Shown here: positions 21,789 to 32,353 of the stretch, piece after piece
How the letters are laid out: every line of letters starts with the position of its first letter
Numbering within the stretch: position 1 is the stretch's first letter
Origin: Trochalopteron elliotii
Taxonomy: Eukaryota > Chordata > Aves > Passeriformes > Leiothrichidae
DNA length: 64,000 nucleotides
Reading direction: 5' to 3'
Assembly: GCA_024734555.1 (NCBI GenBank)
Contig: JANPWX010000644.1
Span: forward strand, 331,255-395,254
Notes under the pieces: model-generated
The model's input: only the letters and a program-made list of their open reading frames with translations
What the model was told of the DNA's origin: nothing
The model's database searches: none
Program-made: the position numbers and the translations under genes

Positions 21789-22976
21789 TTACCAAATTAT
21801 TTCAGTTTGATCAATTAGTTTAAACAATTCTTTTCGTGTGCTTAGGAAAGCATTTGGAGTTTCTGTTGCAACTGAATGGAATTTAAAATTTTCTGATTCT
21901 AATTTTTCTTGTCCAGTTTCGCTCTGATCAGAAACTGGAGCTGAAGTGTAAGGAGGATTTCCTGCTTTTGCATCTCTGCTGTGTGCTTCCCTATCGGAGG
22001 AGAGAGAGGCTCGAGAGCGGGGAAACGGGGTGGGGCGACCATGGGCAGCTGAGGCGAGGCGGGGCTGGGCTTCGGGGGAGGTGGTTTGGCTCTTCGGTGA
22101 TGTCAGCCAAAACACTGATCTCAGGGCAGGACGAGGGGGAAGGGCTTGGGGAGATGGCAGAGGGGAATTCTTGTTGGAACTGGACGAGAGCATGGCTTGG
22201 GGTTGCAGGGCAGGTTGGGAAGGAGGAAGAGGGGACGCTGTCTCCACATGGCCGGCGCCATGTTTCCGAGGGGCTGGCACGGGAGGACACAGCGCCTTCC
22301 AGGAGCCCCCGGTTCCCACGGGGCTGAGGTCGGCTCCGCAGGTGGCCCTGGTGAAGTCAGGATGGGCTGGGCCGTGTTGAATCGGCAGCAGCGCCAGGGC
22401 AGGGCTCTCAGTGACATCTGCCTGCCCGCCATGTCCCACGGAGGGATGGGGCCACCCCGGCATGGGGCCATGGGGAGCACAGGGCTGCTCCAGTGTGAAA
22501 CCGCGGGGGATGGGCAGAGGGGACCGTGTCTTCCCCTCGCAGCTCTGCGGAGATCGAGTTCGGAAACCGCGGGGGGGCTGCAAGCGTCCGCGCCCTGGCC
22601 GGTCGCCCAGCGGCGACCGGGGGTGACCCAGCTGCTCCTGCGAGCTGCAGAGCTCCGGGGCAGGGACCCACCACCCTCCCCCCAGACTGAAGGGCCGGCA
22701 GCTCTGCTGCTGTGCAGTGAGGGAGGTGCCCACCGCTTCCCCAGGCACTAGGGGCTGTCCCCCCTGCTCCGGCCATGCACAGGGATGAAGGGGGAGTTTT
22801 CCCCCCACATGCACAACTTGGCTTGGGGCAGCGTCGCTTCTCCACTCTTGTTGCCGCGGCTCACAGCTGCCGCTCGGCGCGCAAACTGCTCCGTGCCACC
22901 ACACACAGAAACGAGTGGGGAGCGGCCACCCCATCCCCACCGAGCGGGCTCGCTTCCCGGGGACCTCCCGCTTCAC
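21789..22976 (-). pseudogene. Long GC-rich proline/serine-rich open frame, downstream part of gag region (unassigned)
   Basis: A 395-codon minus-strand frame, rich in Pro, Ser, Gly and Ala, with no domain I recognise. It ends with a less biased stretch containing NPPYTSAPVSDQSETGQEKL, where PPYT could be a late-budding motif, and FHSVATETPNAFLSTRKELF. It lies 3' of matrix in the gag direction and in a different frame, so an indel or a splice remnant separates them. Open frames of about 200 codons exist on the opposite strand as well, as expected from high GC with few stops. Coding status is therefore uncertain. Alternatives are a captured GC-rich sequence replacing capsid to integrase. Confidence 0.4.
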
Positions 22977-23239
22977 TCCTGATCTCTGCCGCGGCTTTCA
23001 CGGCAGCGCTTGCGCCACGGCACGAACCTGCCACGTGGGGACTGCACTCTTCGCTCGCAGCAGCATGGAAGACCCCGCCCCTCCGGGCTGGGACTGCCAC
23101 TGCCTGCACTGCTTGCGGAACTTGGGGAACTTGGGGAGTGAGAGGGGAAACAGGAATTTCACTCGCACCGCCATGAGCCACGCCTCCCTGTGGGGGTTGG
23201 GCTGTGCCTCCCTCACCTCCGGGGGGGTGAGGGGCTGTC

Positions 23240-24046
23240 TCAGGGGGAAGACCACGCCGATGCTAGCTCCCGCCCACCGCTTCCAGACTGTCTCCAGAGC
23301 TGGCTGAAATGGGACGGTCTTTCCCCGCTTTCCCCACCGGGATTCCACACACCCACCTTCTCCTCTGACTGAGGCAAGCCTCGGAGTCGGGCAGGCACTG
23401 GGGGAAAGTCAGAGGAACCCTGAATCCCCGTTTTTTCGCAACAAACACAAACACGACAAACTGGGGTTCTTTTCCACGCAGGAGGAGCTGGGGGTGGGTT
23501 TTCCAGTGCTGCCTGGCCACTGCAGCAATGGGAACTCCAGGAAGAAAGGCCAATTTCTCCCGGGGGAGAGGGAGCAAATTCCTGCTCAGAGTTGGGGCCA
23601 GGAAAAAGGGGTCCCTGCCCCGTTTCCAGACTGGCTTGCCAGTCCACCAGGGTTGGGGGCAGGGAAAGACCCTTTTCTGTCTCCGGTACGACATTTGCAT
23701 CGGAAAAGAAGGGGGTGGGGCTCTGGGACAGAGCAGCTTTTTTGTGAGACCGGTTTTTCTGGTTTCTCTCCTGATGAGCCAGAATGGCTTGCATTTGGAG
23801 AGGATAATTAGTATATTTTGCAACTTTAAAATCTTCTTTTTGGGCCAGATTGTTAAATTTTTCACTCACTGCATTCCAGAACTTTGTGTCTCCACACAAA
23901 TGCACATTGGTCTCAGGGAAAAAAACGAAAAGCAGCTTGAGAAATTTTCTCAGATCAATTGCAGAAAATTTAACTTTAGCTTCTAACAAATCTGCATAGA
24001 TCTTATAGTAAACACTCCTCTCCTCTGCAGAAAAAGTTGCACCCAT
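23240..24046 (-). pseudogene. gag: Gag matrix-like N-terminus of the ERVK-type provirus, plus proline-rich extension
   Basis: The start is the ATG at 24044-24046, which gives MGATFSAEER, a myristoylation signal (MGxxxS) typical of betaretroviral and ERVK Gag. Residues 1-100 look like a matrix fold: AIDLRKFLKLLFVFFPETN and FNNLAQKEDFKVAKYTNYPL. From about residue 105 the protein turns proline-rich and disordered (SQSPTPFF, PPAPPAW). The frame ends at 23240 (268 codons) without capsid major-homology region or zinc knuckles. Cysteines near the end (VCRVCVCCEKTG) are not spaced as a CCHC knuckle. Matrix would target the particle to membranes. I judge the copy unable to form a full Gag. Confidence 0.7.
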
Positions 24047-24739
24047 GTCTGCAGAGTCTTACAAGACCACGAAAAGTAGGAATAAATCTAGAGACTGCAG
24101 CTTTCCATCACTCCTACCACATGTAGTGTGGAAGGGGGGTGGCCGCACTTGCCGTGGCCACCAGGTGGCATGGTAGAACAAAGAAACCAAGCGCGTCAAA
24201 CTCACAGCTCCCCGGGCCACATGTTTGGCAGAGACAGAGACAGAAAGAAAGAAAGAGAGCCAAAATGGCCACCAAGACAGTTTTTTAACAAAAAGAACTG
24301 CAAATTTGCAAGTTCTCTCATGTCTGCGGAGTCCGATTTCCCCAAAATTCTTTCCTTCCTCAGGAGAAAGAAGCCATGGGCACTGAAGCCCTGTTCACTT
24401 AGGAACAACTAAAAAAATGTTAAACTCACCATCCAGGGTGTAGAGAAGGAAACTCGTGGTGCTGTAGGATCCAAGCCTTTGAAAGGACTTTCTCGGTGCT
24501 CTGGAAAGCTACCCTTTCTCCACTGATTATGATGTTTTCAGCGGCAGCAGAACAAACCAAGACAAAGTTGCCTCTGAGTCCTCCGTGGGGTTTTCAGAGT
24601 TCTCTGTGTCATGGAGCCTGCATTCAACACAGGTCAGGATGATTGCCCTGCTTCCACACATCGCTGGGCACCCCTGGAGCTCACCTGCCCTCTCTGGGGC
24701 ATGTCGCTCTTCTGGGGTCCCTTGCTGAGCTGAGATCTG

Positions 24740-24757
24740 CCGAACGTTGTGGCGCCA
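24740..24757 (-). promoter_or_regulatory. tRNA primer-binding site
   Basis: Two bases inside the 5' LTR the minus strand reads TGGCGCCACAACGTTCGG. It starts with the obligatory TGG and resembles the lysine-tRNA sites TGGCGCCC... used by many betaretroviruses, with small differences. The tRNA identity is a guess. Confidence 0.7.
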
Positions 24758-24759
24758 TC

Positions 24760-25206
24760 TGTTGTGGTTTCTCTTGTGAGGAGGCTGCTACCAGCAAGCA
24801 GCAATTCCCCAGAGACCACAGAAACAGTTTGTGTGGGTCCTCAGATCAGCTGGTGGCCATGCGTGGGTTCAGGCTTGGAAGAAGGAAGCGTGGTCTCTCT
24901 TGGTTGGGAAAGATGTTTATTTCCAATGCAGGTCCATGTGGAAGAGGCTGTGCCAGAGCCCATATCCAGCATGGAAAGAGCATGGAGAGCGAGAGAGAGT
25001 CTGGGCCTCGGTGTCCCCTTTTCCCAGGTCGGGGCCTGGGCAGGGAAACCCTCTGACCCAATGGGGAAGGAAGGGGGTGTGGCCTAGGACAGGGGGAAAC
25101 CAGGTGTGTTCAGGGGTAGGAATGGGGGGGTGAAAGGAACATACCAAGTACAGACAAATAACAAAGCACAATACAAATTCAAAATCCTAAAACACACACT
25201 GCTACA
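24760..25206 (-). repeat. 5' LTR of the ERVK-type provirus
   Basis: Plus strand TGTTGTGGTTTCTCTTG ... CACTGCTACA, 447 bp, followed by the TSD AATAAA at 25207-25212. It promoted transcription toward lower coordinates. Confidence 0.9.
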
Positions 25207-25212
25207 AATAAA

Positions 25213-26719
25213 ACTCAAAATTGTTAAGAATGCAGAATCAGACCAATCATGTAGAGTCTATTACACAGTCCAGCAGGCATCCTAGCTTCAAAATATTTCT
25301 TGGCAAACAGTTTGCAGTTTTAAACCTTTACATTAGAAAAAATATTATGACTTTTCTAGACTGAAAAAAATTTAAATCTACAGAAACACCAACAGATTAC
25401 ATGGAAACAGCAGAGAGCTTCCAGCACTGAGGATGCACAACAGAAATGCTCATGGAAAGAACGAGAATATGTATATTTCAATGGAAGAGGTGAGTTATTT
25501 AATCCAACAGCAGAGCACAAAGAAATCAAATATAACCACCTTTTCAGAGTGTAGACGAAGGCTATGAGCTCACTTCTGAGCACAAGATAAAGGCAGGGAC
25601 AAACAATGCCAGTTTTTCTCCTATCACAGATCCATGAGTCTTCTCTCATGTTCCCTATAATTGTGTCCCAAAATGTGCAAATTACTTCTACGGGAATGGA
25701 ATCAAGACCAATTAGGGTAAAATATATATATATATATATATACACACTCAGTAATATATGCTGTGGGAGATATTCTTCTTGGGCTCCTTTGCAGAGACTT
25801 CCACTGCTTCAGTTTATATCCCTACTGTAACAAGCAGCTAATTAGCCGCTCAGCTGCCTGGCTGCCATTGGCAACACGAGATCATGCTGGTTTATGTTAC
25901 CATAACTCCTCCAAAAACTGCCTTTCACAAGTCCCAGTGCATACAAAGGAAATAACAAGGAAACAGATAGTTCTACTTACAGAGGCTGACCAAAAAAAAC
26001 CAAAAAAACCAAACAACCAGAAGCTGGTAAAATTAATATTTTTTGAGAGACGATGAGCCCTTGGAGCTTGGAAGCATTCCACAGCTGCAAATATGGAAGA
26101 ATTTGATGCACTATAATTTTGCAGTCTTCTGTCTTTTCATAGACATTTACCAAAAATATTGCAGCCGGAGATAAAATATGGTATCAAAAGTATAACAATG
26201 AAAAAAAATAGTATGTAATAGTAACAGCATGTATTTAGTAATAGAGTTTGCCGTATCCTAAAGCAGTGCACACAGATACCTTTAAAAATGGGATTATTGT
26301 CAATCTATATCAGGATGTAATAAAAATATTTTAGCTACTTGATTTATTAATTTTAATATATTTGGTATATTTTAAGTGTACTTGAACTCTCAGAATTTTT
26401 AAAATTTATCCTCAGGATAGTTACAACATTCTTTAAGTTGTTTGTCTTTTTTAAAGCACAATACTATTGAAAAGCAGTGTAAAACATAAATCTACCTTGA
26501 TATAGGTCATTCTTGGAATTATACAGTTCAACAGACCCTCATGTCTGACTAAGTTGTGGTTACCATGTGAATGAGAGATATTCAAAGCATAAAAATGCAT
26601 TTCAATTATAGAAGTCAATAAAGAAATTTAAATTCAGTTTATCACTCTAAGATAAATCTCAGCTATTATCTTGCTTAATGCTAGCACAGCATTTTAACTG
26701 ATGGCAGGACGACAAAGAC
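25213..26719. other. Unique non-coding DNA with a (TA)n microsatellite
   Basis: AT-rich, with an alternating TA tract at about 25722-25742 followed by CACAC. No gene or repeat family is recognised. Confidence 0.6.
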
Positions 26720-26725
26720 AGAAAC

Positions 26726-27072
26726 TGTAGCAATGGGGAACAAAGACAAAGACTTTCTTGCTTATTCCAAAGATCATCTATTGTAACAAACCAAACGCTT
26801 TTATGTTCTAAACTTAACCCAAACAAGCACACATTGGCTGCCTGCCACTGTAGTGTCACTGTTCATACATTCCTTTACCCAATCAGCTCTCTGATCCTGT
26901 GGCGTCCATGCTTCTCCTCAGCCAATCACTGCTTCATGCATGAGGCAAGCACATGCCAGCCATACAACCTGATCTCTGGTTACATGACCTGTTTTTTACC
27001 TTGCTGTTAGCCGAATCTTTCCCAGAGTGCTTTCTGGTGAGCAAGAGTGAACAGGATTTCTTGTCTCCCACA
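26726..27072 (-). mobile_element. ERVK-type solo LTR, 347 bp, TSD AGAAAC
   Basis: On the plus strand it runs TGTAGCAATGGGG ... TTGTCTCCCACA. An exact 6-bp duplication AGAAAC lies at 26720-26725 and 27073-27078. The minus strand begins TGTGGGAGACAAG and has ACATAAAAGCG as a TATA-like box about 80 bp from its end. The 6-bp TSD points to ERVK rather than ERVL or gamma types. Confidence 0.8.
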
Positions 27073-27078
27073 AGAAAC

Positions 27079-30000
27079 CTAGATATTCTTGATATTCATA
27101 ACATGTGTTAGGAATATTAGGTGAGTTGAGGACTGATTATTTCAGCATCTCACAGTGACGATACTGTCAGAGGGCATTTGGGGATCCTGTAATAAAAAGT
27201 ATGACTACCTACAGGGTATTCTGTTGGTGTTATTTAGAACTCCAAAGTTTAATGTAATAACTTTCAGCACAAAAATTTCTATAGTTTTCTGTTTATATGT
27301 ATAAATATTACTATATTAATTTAACAGCAGCTGTTCTAATTTCAAAACCTGTCTGAAACAAGACAGAAAACAAGCAAAAAAATTTAAGACAAATTACTAA
27401 CAACTGGAACAAGAAAAATTCCATTTCAAGATTTTATCATTTCAGATTAACTAGGTCTACCGCTGCCCTTCAGTTCATCATGAATATCTCATGACTGAGC
27501 TGTTTGGCCCTCTTTACTGCCTTTTGATTAATAAAATATATCATTTGCATTAACTGCAATGAGCTTAAAATAGTATAGCACAGAACTCAGGAACATTGGA
27601 TATCTACACTAGCTTTATAACAGTACATTATTATACAATATATTCCAGGTACAAAAGCTATAAAGTGCTTGTAACTATCTCTACCCACTCCCATTAATTA
27701 CCACATATCATCTTGCAAGTCTTGCAATTATCTTTGGCTTTAAAGTCAAAGATAATTGGTTTAAAATGATCTTGAATGAACTGCAAGGAGACAAACTGCC
27801 CTCATGAAGAGGGATCAAAGTGTTTAGGATGTTGAGCTGGACACTGATTATTTCCCCAGCTGAGAAAAGAAGAGGAGGCCTGTAGCATCACCAGTTCCTG
27901 GGAGAAGCCAGACTACTAGGACAAGTAGAAAGGATAGGAAGGCAGCTAAAGGTTTTTATTAGAGGTGAATGCAAGCACTGTCCCCCTCTGTGGCAGCTTT
28001 TCCTTACAAAGTTACCAAGGCTTTCTTTTTTTAAGGATCACTTTCAAGTAAAAAGTTATATCAACATTTATGTTCTATTTTGCCACTACTAGAATTCATA
28101 CCAATAAATATCTAACAACAGGAGATATTAATAAATATTCCTATTAATTAATAAATATTGCTAACAACAGGAATTTGTATTTGCTGCTATATTTCTTCTA
28201 GATGATAGAAAAGTTCTGATTCCTTGAATGAGGGGCTTTAGATGTCACTTGAGTTCTGATGGTTTTGCTCTTCACAGGAACTGCTTGTTGCCATGCTCTT
28301 CAAGTTGGAGTAGTATATGGATTGAATTTAGATTTCCTTGCCATATCTTTCTCATTGCATCTCAAAGGATCTGTTTGCAAATCCCCTAAGTGTCAAGTTT
28401 TCTGCAGGTCCTCACTGAAGACTATAGAAGCTGGGTAGTTGTAAAAGCAAAGTCCTTCATTGCATTAAAATCAGTCCCAGGAAGACACTGGTGTTGCACT
28501 TCATGCCAATATGTAGAAAGCCTTCTGGCATAAAGTCCCTATGTCCCAAGCAGAAGTGGCAGCATCTTATCGGTAGTAGCAGCAACATTAGCAGTGACGG
28601 CACCCATAATGTGTGTTCTGTGAATGTGCTAACATCCTCAAAATAGTGCATTTTATTCTATTTTTAGCCAATCAGGTAAAAACACGGTGTTTCTACAGTC
28701 TTGCTGGAGCTATCCTAAGCTAAGATTGATGTGCAAATCTCAGCAAATCTTACACAAATTCTACGTATATAGCTCTATCTGTTCCATCTAGGAATGTTTA
28801 GCAAGGCTACACTGTTTTCATTGTGTCTAGAGCTTAACTAACTTTGCAAAAGGCAATGCCACTGAATTTTAAACTAGGTTTTAGGTCCTTTTCTTACTAA
28901 TTCAGTCTCTTATTTGCTTAAGGCACTTTTAAAAATCTCTACTTATTTAAAACTAAACTTGCATTTCTACCTGATGTATGTATGGATTTACCTATTTTAG
29001 TTTCTCTGAAGGTTCTAATTCAGCCTTCACATATCTGGATATCCCTAGGCCTGTGTGGATGGGGCCCAGAGGGATTTTGCATCCCGACACCTAAGCAAGG
29101 ATGAAAAGGATGGAAGCTCCCTGTGGTACACTTGCCAGATAACTAAGTGTAGGCTGGGTACCAGAGGTAAATTTCATCTCCTCTGTTGTGCAAAAGACGA
29201 AGTAAAATATGTGACTGTTTTTTCCTTCTTGTTGAGCCCCTACAAAAAGACTGGCTCATTTGTTTTCAAGTTAGAAATCATAGCTTTGAATCATCAGGCA
29301 GCAACAAATAATGAGACAAGCTAAATTGCCATGAGACTATTTTCATAGAACTGGTATTTAAATATTTAGTGATAACTCCTTTGACCACAGGCAAGACCCC
29401 TCACATGGAATACATTACATAGACAAAGAAAGAAGCCCAGTCTGCTGGAACTCACTCTATGTAATGTAGACATTAATGCCCACCCTAGTGAGATGCCCAG
29501 TTCCTTAACTTGCAAGAGATTCTTAGATTAACCTCAACGAATATATTCACAAGCTCCTCTTTTATTCTCAAGATAAACTTTGCAATAAAAACAAAAAGAA
29601 ACAAAAAAAAGCAACACCAAAACACCAGCAAAAATCTGCAAAACGGTGTTAGATTTGAGTGTCTTCATTCTTGTTAAATATTCAAATTATATAACTTCAC
29701 TGATTTATAACATTTACTTTGGTTTGACTTAGAGAGATTGTTCTCACAGATCAATTCTTTCAACTGACAAATTATAATGAAATGTACTGCTTCATCCACA
29801 GCCAGCATATTCTATAATACATTTATTCTGTACTTATATATAATTTACTACCCTGGATAGCCTTGCTCATCTGGAACTGTTTTGCTTTGAAACAGAATAG
29901 AATTTTGTTTTCTTCTTAAAATAAACTTGTGTGTTTTCAACAGGGTGACAATTGCTTCAGCAACATTTCACTTCTAAGCATTATGTTGTAATCAGTGGGC

Positions 30001-30340
30001 ATTCAGAGACTGATCTGTATTACACCAGTCAGGACATACATGAAAGTAATAAAATTATTTAATACCATGCCTGGCATCTTACCCCATATCATGGTGTTTA
30101 TTTACAAATAAAACTTTATAAATAGTAGCATTTACACCAAGTATTTTCTTTTTACTTACAAGAAAATGCTACAAGCAAGCTGCCTTTTTTTGAAAGGTCC
30201 ATTATTTTTCCCATTAGGGATTGGGTGCTCAATGACACGCGTGATCACTGAAGTATAGTTAATTGTTTTGTTGTCAGTTGCTGACTGAAATTATCCACCT
30301 AGGTGGGAACTGACTTAAAGGTGGGAACTCCCTTGCCTCT
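27079..30340. other. Unique non-coding DNA
   Basis: AT-rich. Open frames of up to 89 codons (29055-29324) lack any recognisable domain or coding context. Nothing else is supported. Confidence 0.55.
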
Positions 30341-30345
30341 CTCCA

Positions 30346-30373
30346 TGTAGTTGCAGTTGGAACTGCAACTACA
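30346..30373. repeat. Perfect 13-bp inverted repeat (hairpin) with 2-nt loop
   Basis: TGTAGTTGCAGTT, then GG, then AACTGCAACTACA: every base of the 13-bp arms pairs. About 35 bp downstream there is TTTTATAAG at 30408-30416, and upstream GGTGGGAAC occurs twice (30303 and 30321). It may belong to an unrecognised LTR or other element ending near 30531. Confidence 0.9.
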
Positions 30374-30903
30374 AGATATTTTGTTCTTTAAATTGTTTTC
30401 TGCTGCCTTTTATAAGAGGGGGCTGGCCTGATGCATAGTTCAACTCTAGAGATCTCTTCCTCTTGGTCTGCCAGACTGGCTCCTGGAAACTTAGCCCTGA
30501 GTCCCTCCATTGCCTGACCTAAACTCCAACAGTGCCTAAGTCAAGTATTCCATATTATCTTAGCCCCTCTAAGGACCAGAGCAAACCTTTGGAAAATTAT
30601 GGTGCTGTGGTTTGACACTGGCCCAATGCCAGGCACCCATGAGAATTGCTCGTTCACTCTCCCCTGTCCCAGCTAGACAGAGGAGGGGAAAAAAAAAAAT
30701 GCTTCATGAGTGAGATAAGGACTGGGAGAAACACTTCAAGGGCAAAGCAGGCTCAACTTAAGTTGCAAAGTGAATTTATTACTAACTGAATCAGAGGAGG
30801 ATAATGAGAAGTAAAATAAGCCCTTAAAACACTTTTCCCCCCCAGCTCCTTTCCGCTGGCAACGCAGGGAGACAAGGCACGTGGGTTTTGATCAGTTCAT
30901 CAC

Positions 30904-31256
30904 TGTCCTGGCCACAGCTGGTCTGAGGCTTTACAGATAAATTTGGCCATAATAAGAAATCCAATTCAGCTAGCCTAGTTCATTATAGAAAAGAAGTAAA
31001 CAAGTCCCTGGGTGAGCGATGATAGATTGGATTTGAACTCAAACAGGGGACTTTTGCCAATCCCATTCAGTCCTGAATGCAAACATCTAACTGGCTAGGG
31101 AGGTGGGCAGTGTTGAGATCCCAACCATTCAGTTGTTCAGAATTTTGCACCCTCTATAAAAGAAGGCATCCATAATAAATCTTGACTATTTGTCACATTA
31201 CCATCAGTGAGTCCTGTCGAGTGCCTGTCTCCAAACTGCAACCGAAATGTAATACA
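30904..31256 (+). mobile_element. Compact solo LTR A, nested; TSD (A)TCAC
   Basis: It begins TGTCCTGGCCACAGC and ends GTAATACA. TCAC is duplicated at 30900-30903 and 31257-31260; ATCAC is also readable as 5 bp if the LTR ends one base earlier. It has TATAAA at 31155-31160 and AATAAA at 31174-31179. It is clearly homologous to LTR B (AGTAAACAAGT, CAGCTAGCCTAG versus CCAGCCTAGC, CCTGTCTCC near the end). Confidence 0.75.
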
Positions 31257-31330
31257 TCACCAAGATTTTCTTCTGCTCTGAGAAAGGAGTCCGTCCCCTG
31301 TGAGACTGTGGGGTCCTTCCTGTGGGAGAC

Positions 31331-31664
31331 TGTGATGGACATAGTTGGACTATATCTGCAGATGGCTTGGCTTAACAGATAACAGCTCGACCAGCCTAGC
31401 TCGAAGTAAACAAGTTCCTAGACATGACAATGATAAGTCAGATTCAAATTCAGACAGAGGACCTCAGCCAACCCCTTTGAAGCACAGATACACCCGTATC
31501 ATTGGCCAGTTAGCTAGGCAGAATTAAGATCCTTGACGAATCATATCTGTAAGCACAGGAAATTTGAAAGCCCTATAAAAGGAGGTGTCGAACAATAAAG
31601 AGTGGCTGTTGCTGGACGATTTCACGTGTTAATGTTGCGTCCCTGTCTCCATCAACAGCAACAA
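31331..31664 (+). mobile_element. Compact solo LTR B, nested; TSD GAGAC
   Basis: It begins TGTGATGGACATAG and ends AACAGCAACAA (CA then one A). GAGAC is duplicated exactly at 31326-31330 and 31665-31669. TATAAA is at 31574-31579 and AATAAA at 31594-31599. After the duplication the host LTR resumes with AGTTCTCTGTGAACTT, which fits the sequence before the insertion (TGTGGGAGAC). Confidence 0.75.
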
Positions 31665-32353
31665 GAGACAGTTCTCTGTGAACTTCTCTGACATGGATCC
31701 ACTTTCATAAGCAGCAGCCATACCACACCTGCTGCAATGTGAATTCCCGCCATCACCAAACAGTCCTCCCAAAACTGCTGTGACATGAGCCTCTCTTTCC
31801 ACGGGGTGCAGTCCTCCAAGTGCAGGCTGCTCCAGCCTGGAAACAGGGGCCCCCTCGCTCCTCTGGGTCTTCCACTGGATCACAGCCTCCTCCAGACATC
31901 CACTCACTCCAGCATGGGCACTTCCCCCAAGGGCTGCAAGAGGATGTCTGCATCCCCCATGCATCCCCAGGGGCTGCAGGGGCACAGCTGCTTCACCATG
32001 ATCATCACCATGGCCTGCAGAGGAATCTTGGCTTCAGCGCCTAGACCACCTCCTCCCCCTCCTTCACTGATGTTGGTGTCTCCATGTTGTTTCCCTCACA
32101 TGTTCTCACCTCTTCCTCTTCTCTGACTAGAAGCAAAAACTTTGGGGCTTTGTTTTGATTTTCTTCTTAAGTATGTCATCACAGAGGTGTTGCCAACATC
32201 TCTGGTTGGCCCAGTTTTGGCCAGCAGCACATCCATCTTCAGAGCCATCAGCCATTGGCTCTGCCAGACATAGTGGGAAGCTTCCAGCAGCTTCTCACAA
32301 GAGACATCTTTGTGGCTACAAGAAACGAGGCTGTGCCAAACCAATACATACGG

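Larger units (their letters stand above)
20092..25206 (-). mobile_element. ERVK-type provirus, complete ends, pol deleted, TSD AATAAA
   Basis: Two near-identical LTRs (20092-20537 and 24760-25206) flank a 4.2-kb interior. The 6-bp duplication AATAAA is exact at 20086-20091 and 25207-25212; a 6-bp TSD is typical of ERVK/beta and alpha-type integration. PBS and PPT adjoin the LTRs in the minus orientation. Gag starts at 24046 with a myristoylated matrix; protease, RT and integrase were not found; a putative env C-terminus precedes the PPT. LTR differences are few (about a dozen seen by eye), so insertion is fairly recent. It would need proteins from a helper element to move. Confidence 0.88.
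30603..32348 (-). mobile_element. Large LTR (TGCTGTGGTTTGACACTGG family) carrying two nested LTR insertions
   Basis: It begins TGCTGTGGTTTGACACTGG and ends GCCAAACCAATACA. The flanks TATGG (30598-30602) and TACGG (32349-32353) fit a 5-bp TSD with one substitution. TTTATT near 30773 gives a minus-strand AATAAA. Removing 30904-31260 and 31331-31669 leaves a continuous sequence of about 1.05 kb with repeated cues such as CTCCAGC and GGGCTGCA, as in a long passerine LTR known to me. The open frames of 60-118 codons within it are not genes. Confidence 0.75.

Noticed and set aside
29055..29324. 89-codon plus-strand frame as a possible small gene
   Set aside because: No recognisable domain, no promoter or splice context, and it sits in unique AT-rich DNA.
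30230..30540. Possible further LTR around the hairpin and TATA-like box
   Set aside because: Several TG and CA pairs were tried and none gave matching flanks; no poly(A) signal follows.
30904..31664. Tandem duplication of one LTR
   Set aside because: Each copy has its own target-site duplication and the intervening 70 bp belongs to the outer LTR, so two separate insertions explain it better.
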